DNA from: Diphasiastrum complanatum
Taxonomy: Eukaryota > Streptophyta > Lycopodiopsida > Lycopodiales > Lycopodiaceae
Assembly (NCBI GenBank): GCA_029204225.1
Contig: CM055092.1
Span: 17,227,421 to 17,291,420, forward strand
Direction of reading: 5' to 3'
Length of the DNA: 64,000 bases
Shown: positions 1-15,046 of the stretch, in pieces
How positions within the stretch are numbered: position 1 is the stretch's first letter
Layout: every line of letters starts with the position of its first letter
Notes under the pieces: generated by a model
Told to the model about the DNA's origin: nothing
What the model saw: only the letters and a program-made list of their open reading frames with translations
Databases searched by the model: none
Position numbers and translations under genes: made by a program

Positions 1-110
1 TGCAATTTCATCTCTTTTTCAAGGCTTGAATGATAAGTTTGCATGTGCAAGAAGCGAGAGGAAAATAAAAAGGAGCGATGGTGTCACATGCACACTCCAC
101 GTACCATATA

Positions 111-276
111 CAATTAATATGTGATTCACGTCAGAAAGCCCGTCGAAAATCGCGGCAATCATTGTAGTGATGGTGGGACGTGGTTTTCAATGCCTTGTTG
201 ATTCAAAAAACAATGAATATATGATTTTACGTCAAAAATCGCATTAGAAATCGTCGCAATCATTGTAGTGACGACA
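111..276. repeat. Two diverged direct repeats of about 60 bp
   Basis: Two imperfect copies start at 111 and 211 (period about 100 bp). Both contain an ACGTCA motif, an AATCG(C/T) core and a shared run ending CAATCATTGTAGTGA. The function is unknown. They may be part of an old repeat that continues left of the window. Confidence 0.5.
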
Positions 277-2310
277 CAACAAAATCCTCCGAGTCGCTAT
301 TTTAGACCATGCAAGTGAATATGCAAGCAGGGAAGAAAAAACCTAAACAAATAGAGTAAGACACAAAATGATGCAAATAGAGAAGACAAGAAAGGGGCAG
401 AAAGCAAGAGGGAAGGGCTTGTTATGAAGCAATGGCAAAAGAACAAGAAGTCTTGCACAAACCCTAGGCGATGCCGTCCCTTGGGTGCACCATACCCTGG
501 GAGCCATAGGCCAGGGCAACATTTCTTCTTGGTGCATGTGTAGCAACAACAACAACATAAAGGGTGAGGTGGGATTATTTTGTGGTAGTGGTGGTGGTGA
601 CGCCTTCAAAGACATAAAACGAAGAGAAAACAGCTCCCAAATGTCATTTGCTCTTTTCCATCATGTATAGTTGGACCTTTAACCAAGGTCCAAGCCTAAA
701 AAATGAGGCCACCATCATGGTTTGTGACCCTTTAACATTGTTTTTATTTTAAACTCTATTGACCAACCTCAACACATAGTATTGTCTTTTCAAGGCACGC
801 CAAAAATTAACAAATATATCCATGGAAAAAAAACATATAGCTAGCAAGTGCGACTTTATGTGATGTGGCCCACAAGAAAAAACATCTAAAAGAATTAAAA
901 TAAAGATGTCAAAAGCTAGTGTGAAAGACTCAGGAGTAAGGTGGCCAACCACTGTACACAGTGTTAAAGTCTCATGAGCTATTAAGGTGTAGTTTGAAGG
1001 ACTTAACCCTACATTTGGTAGGAGTGCCCAGGTTTGGCCCCACCTCAACCACAGCACTCATCTTTTTATTAACTTAAGAAAGTGGTTTTTTAAATTAGAA
1101 AACCTGCCCAAGCATGTGTGATTGACACATGTTTATTTATTCCATAATTGTTTTAGAGTTTTTATAGCTTCTACATATGCATCGAAAACAAAACACATGC
1201 TTTTAAAACGTGTGTGTGAGAGTGTGAGTGTGACAGTGTGTGTGTTTGGAAACCCAAGAAAGATTTTGGTGCGCATATCTAGGCATTGCGCATGCTCGAA
1301 ATTGTTGCTGTGGGTGATCTCCCCTATTAAAAACACCAACATATTTTTAGATGCCCTGCTTGTGCCACATGAGTGATGACGCGTTGGGAGTGAGCTGGGG
1401 CGAAACGGCCATGTCAGGCCTTTAAGGGGCAATGCTTAAACCTTGAAAGGTGCCAAGTGCCAACCAATCAACCAATCCATTGTACAGGGAATTAAAGATC
1501 CATTGTACGTGGAGCTACAAGGCTCCTGAGGTACCCATGCTTTGGATCTGGACAAGATACCAACCTGTCCCTTCTCCTGCCACCTAACTCTACGTGAGGA
1601 AAAATCCGAGACCACATCGTGTTACGTGTATAATAAGGACTCAGGAGTAAGAGTTGTAAAGCTGCAGCACTGGCAGAGATTTTTTTTTCCCTTGGAAAAG
1701 CTGCAGCCATGCCATGCAATGAGGAGATGAATCGCCCACCTCTGTGCAGTGTGGGCGATATATGCAGTGTGAGCTTTATAGTATCACTAGACGCCTCACA
1801 AATTTCTAAATATCGCAGCTATGACCTTTGAGATCAATTGTCATCCTCGGTTGTGTAAAGTTGAGGTTGAAACTATGGCTTCTCAGCCATCGTATCTAGA
1901 AGAGCAACGGCCTCGCAAATCTTCGCAGAACAAAATTTGTCATTTTCCTCAGAACACTTCCAGTGCTGAGGAGCGCCATATCATTGTTCTTGGCAGGCAG
2001 GGGGACACTCACATTTCATGATGTAAATAAGAGTGCGGAAGAAACGGCCAAAGAAATCACAAAGGGACAGAAGCTATTAACGCGAACTTTGAGAGGTAGA
2101 TTTCTGGAGAATAACTCCGTCTACAGACAGACATTTGTGATCCGTTCCTACGAGGTAGGATTTGACAAAATGGCTTCAATAGAGACTTTCGCCAACCTTT
2201 TCCAGGAATGCAAGCCCTTTACGTTTTTCCAACAGATTTTGTTTAACTTTTTTCTCATCTTCCTGACTCGCCACTATTCTAGTGTGCTAAGTAGATCTTA
2301 GGCTCTGTTC
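277..2310. other. No recognisable gene
   Basis: Short open frames occur on both strands but none shows a known domain or is longer than about 110 codons. The part at 1,490-2,300 is somewhat richer in G+C than its surroundings and could hide a 5' exon, for example the frame at 1,821-2,021, but nothing in its predicted residues is recognisable. Confidence 0.4.
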
Positions 2311-2319
2311 TGTGATCTC

Positions 2320-2830
2320 GACGAGTCAAAATCTTACTCGCGCTCTGCCTGGCCGACAAAGCCCTAACTCACCAACTTGATTTTCTTCGTTTTTACTCAG
2401 GCATTTGACTTGCCATCAGTATAGAGTGATCAGCAACCTCTGATCTACCACTCTAGAGGTCAGCTAGTCAAACTCTGACTCACGCCAGGACTTGCCAATT
2501 CAAATTTTTCGTCCATTTTTATTTTCCGTCTTTTGTTCTGCCTCGTCTATCTAACTCGCCAACTAAGATTTCTCTTTGATCTTTCAATATTTTGACTCGC
2601 CATCAGTATAGTAGAAAGTACAGCACTTGATCAACATCGTACCAGACCTGTGAGTCAAAACTTGTCTGACTCGCATTGTTTGACTCATGCATGTCCTAAC
2701 TTGCCATCTACTCCATTTGACTCGTCACTTTTCCAGAATGATCTGATTACCATTTACAACAAGTAGGTAGTTCGACGAGTCAAAAAGTTCTGACTCACGC
2801 CTATCTCTGACTCGCCACTATTTGACTCAC
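2320..2830. repeat. Cluster of degenerate TGACTCGCC-type motifs
   Basis: The words ACTCGC, GACTCGCC, GAGTCAAA and TGACTCACGCC recur at irregular spacing. The longer phrase CTCGCCATCAGTATAG(T) appears twice, near 2,413 in a diverged form and near 2,595. The same GAGT/ACTC-rich style occurs beside gypsy M (12,900-13,270 and 18,240-18,450) and in the leader of gypsy J, so this may be the leader of a decayed gypsy element. No coding part was found next to it. Confidence 0.45.
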
Positions 2831-2879
2831 GTCCTATTCGTGCCCTGCCTAACTACCATCAATGCAGATTGAAAAAGTT

Positions 2880-6817
<3,938 letters not shown>

Positions 6818-6957
6818 TTCATGTCAAAAATGAAAATAAACTTCTCCTCCTACTTTATTCTTGGGGAGGTCATGTCCCTTGTTTCTTATTGGTTACTTCT
6901 TAATGGCAAAACTTTTAATCTAAGCCCTTCATTTGATTCTATTGTAAAGAAACATAA

Positions 6958-8186
6958 TGTTTTTAGTGCCAAAGCCTTGCTAGCTCTCCACTCTGATTTT
7001 GACAGAAAAGACACAAGAAACGAAATTGTTCGCAAACAATTCCGCGACACACAACACGAAATTGTTTCACGACACAAAATCATTCTTGCTCCATGAACGG
7101 CCAAGAAGATCAGCCAAGTACCACAGGGTACAAGTATTTGATCAGATATCATGACATCGGCAGAAGTACTCTAGATCATGGCTAATCTGCCACTCTTGTA
7201 ATTCGTGATTAGTTGTAGATGCTTAATCTTTCTGATCTGGAAGTTACACGATGCGACACGAAAAAGTTTGCGAACTATATACTTTCTGTTTGATGCATAA
7301 TACTGTAAGACAAAAAAATGAAAAATATAGAATACATGTTGCATATGAGCTAGTCAATTTTGTAAGAGAATCTGTAGATCCAGAAGTCCGCTAGTAAGCA
7401 AGACATTATTTGTGAGAGAATTGTATTTCTCTCACGCCAATGCACTGTGTGGTCTATCACACAGTGCTTGAAAAATCAGAAGATCAATAGATAATATTGT
7501 AGCTATTATGCACATATTATTCTGAATGATTGTATGATCTCAAATGAATATTAGTCTGCTACTATTCATGTATCTGATTCACTTGTTTATTCAATTTCGC
7601 ACTTTGGTTTGATTTTGTTGAATGCTATATTAATCTGTTAACGTAGATTAGTAGTGTCTGTCTACACTCTGAAGGATTGTAGAAATGATATAGTCAGCAA
7701 TGACTAGCAATCATATCTGAATTCCTGACAAACTAATTTTTTTTGTGAATGCTTTCGTTTTGTGTTTTGCTTTGTTTCGCTTTGCGATCACTTGTCTATA
7801 AGCATAAATCAATTTTAGATCTCACTTAAGTTTCATTCATTTTACTTCGCTTTGTCTTGTTTCGTTTTGTTTCATCTCACCTCGTTACAAAGCCTAATTG
7901 ATCTTTCTCGTGAATTCTTCTCTTTCATCTAGTTTAGTTTCGTTTCGCGATCTCTATGCTTCCAGCATGAATCAATGTCAGAGCTCGTTTAAGTTTCACT
8001 TTGTTTCGTTTTCGTCTATATTTCGTCTTGTTTCATTTTGTTGTGATATAGAGCCTGATTGATCTAACACGAATTATTCTTGAACAAAAATAATGCGAGT
8101 TTCACGAATCGTTTGAGAGATTTTTATCAGTTTGTCACCAGAGTTCTAGCTGGAATTTGCATTTTTTGAGCGCAATTTTTCCATCA
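6958..8186 (+). repeat. 5' LTR of copia A
   Basis: It begins TGTTTTTAGTGCC and ends TTTTCCATCA, so has TG...CA ends. The boundaries come from alignment with 10,213-11,230 and with the reverse complement of 51,555-52,785, and from the primer site just after it. The first 100 bp contain an imperfect hairpin at 7,023-7,042. Downstream there is a long pyrimidine-rich stretch with many TTTCG words. Confidence 0.9.
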
Positions 8187-8187
8187 G

Positions 8188-8200
8188 TGTTATCAGAGCC
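8188..8200 (+). other. Primer binding site, initiator tRNA-Met type
   Basis: TGTTATCAGAGCC differs by one base from TGGTATCAGAGCC, the common plant copia site complementary to the 3' end of initiator tRNA-Met. It lies one base after the LTR end. Confidence 0.85.
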
Positions 8201-8278
8201 TACCTTGTCATAGTCTGACATAGCCGAAAAGCTATTAGATCCAGGAGGCTAAGCATTCAAACAAAGAACCATTAACAA

Positions 8279-9190
8279 GTGAGAACACAAATTCAGAATC
8301 AATGGCTTCAATCAGTAGTAATTCTGGATTCATCAGGATCTAACCTCCTAGCATGGAAGGTAAAGACCTTGCCGATACTAAAGGGAGAAGGATTATTCTC
8401 TTGGGTAGATGGCACCGAGGAGATGCCTACGACAACAAGCAAGGAGCTATGTGAATGGAGGAAGAAGAATGACAAGGTAGTAGCCTTGTTATCATCATCC
8501 ATTGAGGATATCCTAACTCTTGACCTGGCTATACTCTCTAAAGCAAAGGAGATGTGGGATACACTACTCACAATATTTCAAACGAAATCACGCAGTTAGA
8601 TAATGATGCTTGAGGATCAGTTGACAAACCTACAGTGGGATGGCAAAGACCTCACTTCTTTTGTTAGAAAGATGAAGGATCTATTGCTTTCACTACACAA
8701 TTTTGGAGCAAAAAATGCAGTGTCAGCAGAGAAGCAGCTCACTTATCTGTTGAGAGCCTTATCTAGATCCTTCCAAACAACCAGAATTCTGCTAGCAAAG
8801 GATCCAACAATGACACTCGCAAAGGCATTTGTCGAGATTCGAGAAGAAGTCGAGGCTCGAGAGCACCTTGATCACAAGGATGCTTTTGACCAAGCTTTCT
8901 ACAGCAACAAGGAGAAGGCCAAGAAATAATTCAAGCCTAAGAGAGAGTCAAATCGAAAGCAGAAACGTGATCCACAAGCAGAAGGGACCAGCAAAGGCAA
9001 ATGGAAGAATAAAGAAAGGTCGAAACAGCAAAGTGGAGACAAGAAGACCTGCGCGTGAGATGTAGACGCGAAGGACACACTGTCGATTCATGTTGGCTCA
9101 ATCTGAAAATTGAGTGTATCCACTACCACAAGAAGGGTTATGCAGCCATGGACTGCCGCCTGAACCCAAGAAACAAATCAGCACAAAGCA
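8279..9190 (+). pseudogene. Copia A gag (capsid and zinc knuckles), broken
   Basis: The frame from 8,279 contains the copia gag start region (GSNLLAWKVKTLPILKGEG) and continues past an in-frame TAG at 8,597-8,599 into a second part to 8,929. The zinc-knuckle region lies in other frames (8,829-9,065, then 9,055 on), so at least two frameshifts are present. The first knuckle is C-R-R-E-G-H-T-V-D-S-C and the second starts C-I... but its later cysteine and histidine are both tyrosine. In sister copy C the stop codon is CAG, and the damaged knuckle residues are still Cys and His. Gag would normally package the element RNA in cytoplasmic particles. This copy cannot make it. Confidence 0.85.
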
Positions 9191-10205
9191 GACAGGAGAA
9201 CAAAAATAGTTCATCCTATGTTGAGGAGCCAAAGAGCTCAAAAATGGGTGAAGAAAGATCAAATTGTGGTAATTCAACCGCCTACATCTGTGCAGACATG
9301 TGTGCAGTGTCAACACCTGACACACATGAGGTAATCCTAGACTTAGGAGCTACCTCACACTTCGTTACAACAAGACAAATCATGTCTGACTTTCTAAGTG
9401 TAGATCCATCAAGACTTATTGCTCTTTGAGATGGATCAAAACACCAAGTGAATGATATTGGTTCACTATGGCTCAACACGAATGCCAGAGACAGACGACT
9501 CAAAGATGTTTTGTTCGTGCTACACTACAGCAAGACTCGCTATCTGTGGCAAGGATAACTGATGCAGGGATGCGTGTGGCGTTCTCAGACGAAGCATGCA
9601 ACGTTGTTGATGCAAGTACCAGTACCCTGATCACACAAGACAGAAGAAAAGACAATCTGTATCACTTAAAGGTACGCTTGTCTGCAGATCAAGTGCATCA
9701 GACTATGATGATTCGCCAGATACTCTATGGCACAGGAGACTATGCCATATGAATTCAATGGCACTATACCAAGCAAGCCATCACGGAGCAATTACAGGGG
9801 TGAGCATCTCGAATGCAACCAGTTCGACGACCTATGATGCATGTATGAAGGGTAAGATGTCACGCACTCCATTCGTCAAGGACTCCTATATAACGACCAA
9901 GATTCTGGAGTTAGTGCATTCTGGCATCTGTGGGCCTTTCAATGTGATCTGAGTAGGAGGCTCGAAATATTACATTACCTTTATTGATGATTACAATAAA
10001 GTTGCCAGAGTCTATTTTATTCAAAATAAATTAGAAGCATTTGACAAATTCACAAAGTATGTGAATTGGACAAAGAGATGCATTGGTAATAAAGTGAAGC
10101 AGATTGAAATAGATCGAGGTGGAGAATAGATCTCGAATCAATTCTCTGACTTTTGCAATGATCGTGGTATCACTCATAGAATGACTGCATCTTACACACT
10201 GCATC
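9191..10205 (+). pseudogene. Copia A protease and integrase N-half, broken
   Basis: The aspartic protease core reads VILDLGATSHFV, where active copies have D-S-G-A. Copy C keeps the serine, and the change is TCA to TTA. The GAG-pre-integrase zinc region follows at 9,660-9,870 and the first integrase stretch, around YYITFIDDYNK, lies near 9,970-10,000. It supplies the first catalytic aspartate. A later IEIDRGGE box marks the second aspartate and is followed at once by a TAG stop. The frame is interrupted at about 9,430, 9,750 and 9,950. Sequence stops at about 10,205, before the integrase glutamate, and joins the 3' LTR. Confidence 0.85.
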
Positions 10206-10212
10206 GTGGTAT

Positions 10213-11230
10213 CATCTTGCTGATCTGGAAGTTACACGATGCGACACGAAAAAGTTCGCAAACTATATACTTTATGTTTGATGCATAATACTATAAGACA
10301 AAAAGACGAAAAATATAGAATAGATGTTGCCTATGATCGAGTCAATTTTGTAAGAGGATCTGTAGATTCAAAAGTCCGCTAGTAAGCGAGACAATATTTG
10401 TGAGAAAACTGTATTTCTCTCACGCCAATGCACTGTGTGGTCTGTCGCACAGTGCTTGAGAAATCAGAAGACCATTAGATAATATTGTAGCTATTATGCA
10501 CACATTATTATGAATGATTGTATGATCTCGAATGAATATTAGTCCTCTAGTATTCGTGTATTTGATTCACTTGTTTATTCAATTCTGCACTTTGGTTTGA
10601 TTTTGTTGAATTCTATATTAATCTATTAACATAGTTCAGCAGTGTCTGTCTACACTCTGAAGGATTTAGGAATAATATAGTTGGCAGTGACCAGCAATCA
10701 TATTAGAATTTCTGACGAACTGATTTTGTTCGCGAATGCTTTTACTTCGTGTTCGCTTCGCGATCACTTGGCCATAAAGGATAAATCAACTATAGAGCTC
10801 ACCTAAGTTTCATTTTGTTTCGTTTCGTTTCATCCTACAATCTCGTCTACATTGCATCAAGACAAATGTAAGCAATGAACTTCTAAGAGAAGTTGTTTCT
10901 CATCTCGTCTCGTCTCGTTACAGAGCCTTGATTGATCTTGTCATGAATTCTTTCACTTCGTTTCATTTCATTTCGCGATCTGTGTGCTTCCAGCATGGAT
11001 CAATGTCAGAGCTCATATAAGTTTTGCTTCGCTTCGCTTCGTTTCGTTTTTATTTAGAAATCGTCCCATTTTGTTTGGTTGTGTTATAGAGCCTGCTTGA
11101 TTCAACTCGAACAAAAATAATTCAAGTGTCACGAGAAGTTTTGTGAATTGTTCATGATTTAATTTTATCAGTTTGTCACCAAAGTTTTGGCTAGAATTTT
11201 GTATTTTCTGAGTGTATTTTGTTAGCATCA
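10213..11230 (+). repeat. Truncated 3' LTR of copia A
   Basis: This matches 7,233-8,186 of the 5' LTR, starting at CTGATCTGGAAGTTACACG, and ends near TTAGCATCA. It lacks the LTR's first 275 bp. A 13-base phrase around ATCGTGGTATCA occurs twice just before the junction (about 10,161 and 10,202), which suggests the deletion arose through short repeats. Confidence 0.85.
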
Positions 11231-11650
11231 CGGTCTTGACCTAATGCAGCGAGTTGAACAAAGATCATTTTGATCTTCTCAACATTCTGATTTAATTGAT
11301 TGTCATCCCATCGTATGGATTGTAGCTGATTATGAAGATGCATCACTGAAGCTGTAGTCCTCACTTCGTATTTTTGTTTTAGTCTTTTCCATGCTGCATG
11401 GCTGCTTTCGCAGTCTTCAATCTGCATGAGTAGATCTTCATTGATGGACGAAACGATGATCGCCATTGCACGCTCATCCTTTCTAATCCATTCAGCTCTC
11501 CTTGGGTCTCTCTCTGGAGGCTGCACCTTTGTGAGTTCGGTCACCAACCAGATGCCTTCGCCCTTCAGAAGTGTTTTGATTTTGAATTTCCATATCCTGT
11601 AGTTTTCGCCAGATTAATTGCTATTCTTGTCTGGATCGTTGTAGCCACAT
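11231..11650 (-). pseudogene. Copia B gag N-terminal part
   Basis: The minus-strand frame contains the family's gag segment DPRRAEWIRKDERAMAIIVS, then SSHAAWKRLKQKYEVR and MHLHNQLQSIRW. These belong to the helical capsid region of copia gag, the UBN2-type domain of plant copia elements. The same segments occur in F (60,829-61,110) and in the scrap at 42.6-43.3 kb. The start codon context has a small insertion relative to F, shifting the frame, and the remaining gag, pol and 3' LTR are missing. Confidence 0.85.
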
Positions 11651-11700
11651 TGTGTTGCCTAGAAAATCATTGTTCAGATATTAGCTGTGATAATTTCACT

Positions 11701-11712
11701 GTTCTGATACCA
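11701..11712 (-). other. Primer binding site of copia B
   Basis: The plus-strand GTTCTGATACCA is the complement of a tRNA-Met site with one change. It abuts the LTR, as in element F. Confidence 0.75.
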
Positions 11713-12448
11713 TGTTGTGAACGAGTTTGTTTCGCAAACAAATTATTTTCATTTGGTTTTCTTACACGGAAGCTTGTAGGATCCTAGGCACGCGACTACA
11801 GATCACAGAACAGAAATCATTCTAGCAATCAAGACAACGGAAAATCAGAGAGATGGACAAGAGAGAGAGAACAACTGTATTATCAGTTTTGATTTTTTAG
11901 AACGAGATGATCAGTATCTTTCTCGTTGGCGGCCTGACACTCTACTCTATCGTTGTGTTCTACTCGTTGGTAGACTTTTATGCACAAGTATTGTTTTTCT
12001 ATTTTTTCTATTCTTTTCGCTCACTGTTCTCTCTCTATTTTCTATTGATTCAGAATGTCATTTATATCTCCATTGTGTGGAGTTTACAAGATAGCTAAAT
12101 AGAGAATTACAAGAGTAGTTAATGCTAGTCAACTAGTTAGTTACTCTCTATTATTGCTAACTGTTTCAGCTGAGCGTGAAGTTCAAGACTCCACGCCCGT
12201 TGAGCTGCCAACTGGCAGCACGAAAGATTTTCCTTCATTTTCTTTTTGTTTCATGTCGTATGGTGTCTTTTGGTCCTAGAGGCATATTTGAATTTCGTGA
12301 TTCATTCGACCTTTGAGTTTCGATTCGCTTCGTGTCTTAGGGTTTTTGAGGTACATTGACTTTCGCAAATTGTGTGCCATTCGACCTTCGCTTCGTGTTG
12401 CTTCGCTTCACGTCACGGCAAAGTTGCAGGAGTTCACAATTTCTAACA
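11713..12448 (-). repeat. 5' LTR of copia B
   Basis: On the minus strand it starts TGTTAGAAATTGTGAACTCC and ends CGTTCACAACA (736 bp), the same family as the LTRs at 56,528-57,215 and 61,233-61,919. It shares the internal phrases CTAGCAATCAAGACAACGGA and TGTGGAGTTTACAAGATAGC. Confidence 0.85.
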
Positions 12449-12870
12449 AGGTGGAGAATGCCTGCCGGGGGTCAAGGTCCTGAAAAAGGGGCACCTGCAT
12501 ATTATGGAGGCCTACCATGGTCTAAACCGCCAGACAACTATCGGTACGCAGAGAAATGACTCCCACTTCGTAAGTAATGGCAGAATGGTTTGCTGCGAAG
12601 GTGCGTGCACGACACGTGTAGCAGATTGGTTGGCAGATCGGGAAGAAGTTTCTTCCTCCTCTTGGCTAGGGGACGAGGATGAGGTCGACGAGATTGATCC
12701 GGTCTGCTGGGATGTAGATGGTGAGGTTGAGGTGTGCAAGGACGTAGATGGCGGGCTGGAGGAATGGCTGGGCTCAACAGGTGTGGCGGTGATTTGAGTG
12801 ATTCAGACTCGTTGACCAGGTGGGACAGTAGCATCCGAAAGACGACATTTCAGTGCCATTGGTAGAAATT
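12449..12870. other. GC-richer island of unknown origin
   Basis: Base composition rises clearly here relative to both sides. A plus-strand frame at 12,504-12,797 would encode an acidic 97-residue peptide and the opposite strand a proline- and serine-rich one. Neither has a domain I recognise. It lies between the B LTR and the repeats beside gypsy M and may be a captured gene fragment or part of a gypsy LTR. Confidence 0.35.
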
Positions 12871-12899
12871 GGTACAACAATGTATTAGCTATGAGGGCA

Positions 12900-13270
12900 A
12901 GTTATATATTGTAGGAGAGTAATAGACAGACAAGTAATTCAAGGCACGAGTAAACAGACAGGCGAGTAATACAAACAAGCAAGTAATAGGCGAGTAATAC
13001 AAGTAGGCGAGCAATAGGCGAGTAATGAAACAGACGAGTTATAAAATAGACGAGTTATGAAACTGGCAAATTATGAAACAGGTGAGAGTCCATGAGTAAT
13101 GGACATGCGAGTAATAACAAGCGAATAAATACAAGGCGAGTAATGTCTTAGAAGACGAGTAATGATAGGCATGAGTAATCAATAACGGTGAGTAATCAGG
13201 CGAGTAATTGATAATGGCGAGTAATACGATGAGTAATCAGCGCAAGTAAATAGGTGAAAATGTGATAACT
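12900..13270. repeat. Degenerate GGCGAGTAAT repeat array
   Basis: More than fifteen copies of GCGAGTAAT or close variants occur, spaced roughly 12-40 bp, often after ACAG or AATAG. Read on the minus strand it is ATTACTCGCC. Similar words lie in the leader of gypsy M at 18,240-18,450. I take it as part of the 3' LTR or trailing region of M or a relative. Confidence 0.7.
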
Positions 13271-13276
13271 CGCCCT

Positions 13277-13290
13277 CCTATATATAGGAA
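13277..13290 (-). promoter_or_regulatory. Possible LTR TATA box beside gypsy M
   Basis: CCTATATATAGGA sits just outside the GAGTAAT array. A very similar TATATATAGGAG occurs in the LTR of gypsy J at about 29,868. Its orientation is uncertain because the word is nearly palindromic. Confidence 0.35.
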
Positions 13291-13299
13291 ATCTATCAC

Positions 13300-14060
13300 T
13301 CGCCTACTGCCATTTTTGGACAGTGGCCCAGACCACTATTGTTTGCATGATACAGAATCCGTTTTCTGATTGATTGCCAAATTTACGAGATCTTTTAAGT
13401 AGAACATCTCGTCGCTTACTAGAAATAACAATTTTTGTTAAAAATGAGCCTAACTTGCATTTAGATTGAAATTTCACTAGATAGATAGATCATGCATTGC
13501 AGTGCAACAAAGGACAACAATACCAATGATAATGACTGCTCAAATTAGCAATACGGCTCCTTACTGACCATTCAGAGTACCTCTGGGCATTTTTACAAGG
13601 CAGAAGGGAGAGGGTGAGTATGATTGGGTTTCTCACACTGGTATTCTGTACAAGGCACAACAATTTATACAAGGCGGGATTTATTGTATACAGAGTTTTG
13701 TGGGTACTTGCTAACCTACCTAGCCAGTTGCTACCTATTCTGGAAGCTATCACCTATCTATGCTAAGGGGCTGGGGCAACTTCTTAATTTAACCAAGTTG
13801 ACCTACAATTAAATCTGATCTAACTTATCTAAATCACCTATACCTTCTACCATAGGCTAATCCAAGCTAACCTACTCTATGGCTAACCTAGCATTCTATC
13901 TGGGCCATCTAACTATCTACCTTAGTTTACATCTACCCTAGGGGTCGATCCATCCTAAGATCTTCTAGGCTAACTATCTGTTTTGACCTAATCTAAATGT
14001 TACCTAGACTAACTAGCTAGCTAACTAAAAAAATTGAATCTGATCTAACTTACCTTTCTA
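13300..14060. other. Non-coding stretch 3' of gypsy M
   Basis: There are no conserved frames. The last 350 bp (13,700-14,060) is rich in CTAACCTA and CTAGCTAAC words. It probably holds the untranslated 3' end and an eroded LTR of M, but no LTR pair could be confirmed. Confidence 0.4.
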
Positions 14061-14064
14061 GAGA

Positions 14065-14973
14065 TCATGAAGCTTCAACCATCTTCGTGATAATCCCACA
14101 GAGGATCTTGTTTGATGACTCTGCCTGTTTGTTACAACATGAGTAATAGGGAGTACTCTTTCTATGGACAACCAGATAAAAGGATAACAAGTGAGTGATA
14201 GTCTTGTTTAGGAAATGCATTCCGCAATTATTCACGAGTTCTAATGGGCACCCAAAATGGACTAAGACATTCTTATATAGGAACTTGGCAGTGGTGTTGG
14301 CATCAGCCTTCCTCAATGCCTTGGCTTCCACCCATTTGGTCAAATAGTCAGTGGCTACAATTATATATCGAGCTTGCGAGCCACAGGTTGCTGGACAAAT
14401 AGGGCCGACATAGTCAATGCCCCATTTCTCAAATGACATTTCAACCAAAACAGGTCGTAACGACATTCTATCCTTTCCTTGGATTTGGTTGAATTGCTGG
14501 CATATGTCACACATTTTGACCTGGTAGTGAATGTCTCTGAACATCATGGGCCACCACAGGCCATGTTGAAGCACTTTCCTATTGGTAGCTTCGGCAGCGA
14601 AATGCCCTCCTCCTATTCCTTCATGGGAGATGCTCACCACTTCGTTCGGTAGGACACAGTGGCATATAATCCCATCGTTACATATGCAATACAGCTGTCT
14701 TGCTATCAATGTGAAAGGAGTAGATTTAGTGATTAACCTGCATTGTTCTACTTTGCTCATCTTAGGGGGAGGATGTCCTGACAGAAGATACCCTACTATG
14801 TCAGCAGCCCACTCAGGGATGACATTGACATGGAATAGTATGGGATCAGGGAGTTCGTCATCAACCCCTCTACTCTCAGGAACATTTTGGATCTTGGAGA
14901 GGTGATCGGCTAGATAGTGTTGTTTCCCTTTGCAAACGGCGATTTTAAAGTCGAACTCTTGAAGAAGCAGCAA
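14065..14973 (-). pseudogene. Gypsy M integrase
   Basis: An open stretch of 302 codons covers the end of RNase H and most of integrase. Visible in order: the tether KGKQHYLADHLSK; the zinc-binding H...H...C-D-I-C region (HEGIGGGHF to VKMCDICQQ); the core box IIVATDYLTKWVEAKAL with the first catalytic aspartate; the second box LVNNCGMHF, where the usual aspartate of SDRGTHF is asparagine; and QAESSNKIL with the catalytic glutamate. Loss of the second aspartate should abolish strand transfer even though the frame is long. The C-terminal domain is missing or unrecognisable beyond 14,065. Confidence 0.9.
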
Positions 14974-15046
14974 CCATCAGGTGATCTATCTGATTGTGCA
15001 AGGTCTATTTACCAGATACAGTAGGGCTTGGTGATCTACAAAGAAG

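Larger units (their letters stand above)
6958..11230 (+). mobile_element. Copia element A, internally deleted
   Basis: A Ty1/copia LTR retrotransposon on the plus strand. It has an intact-length 5' LTR (6,958-8,186), a tRNA-Met primer site, degraded gag, protease and the first half of integrase, then a direct jump at about 10,212 into a 3' LTR that lacks its first 275 bp. Reverse transcriptase and RNase H are therefore missing. Copia C at 47.5-52.8 kb is a sister copy: its LTR is nearly the same length (1,231 against 1,229 bp) and its gag and protease align throughout. No target-site duplication was seen, because the 3' end abuts the remains of copia B. Confidence 0.9.
11231..12448 (-). mobile_element. 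Copia element B, 5' end only
   Basis: This is the 5' LTR and first part of gag of a minus-strand copia element of the same family as F (56.5-61.9 kb). It is cut off at about 11,231, where the 3' LTR of copia A starts. The rest of the element was not found in the window. Confidence 0.85.

Noticed and set aside
1821-2301. Possible first exon of a host gene
   Set aside because: The frame has an ATG and some GC bias, but no recognisable residues, no convincing splice donor and no downstream coding continuation.
7741-8050. TTTCG-rich stretch as a separate satellite
   Set aside because: It is part of the LTR of copia A and is present at the same place in copy C.
12900-13270. GAGTAAT array as a satellite centromere or CRISPR-like array
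   Set aside because: Spacing is irregular, copies are degenerate, and the location fits gypsy non-coding sequence.
13700-14060. CTAACCTA words as an interstitial telomere tract
   Set aside because: They are irregular and do not form runs of CCCTAAA or another telomere unit.
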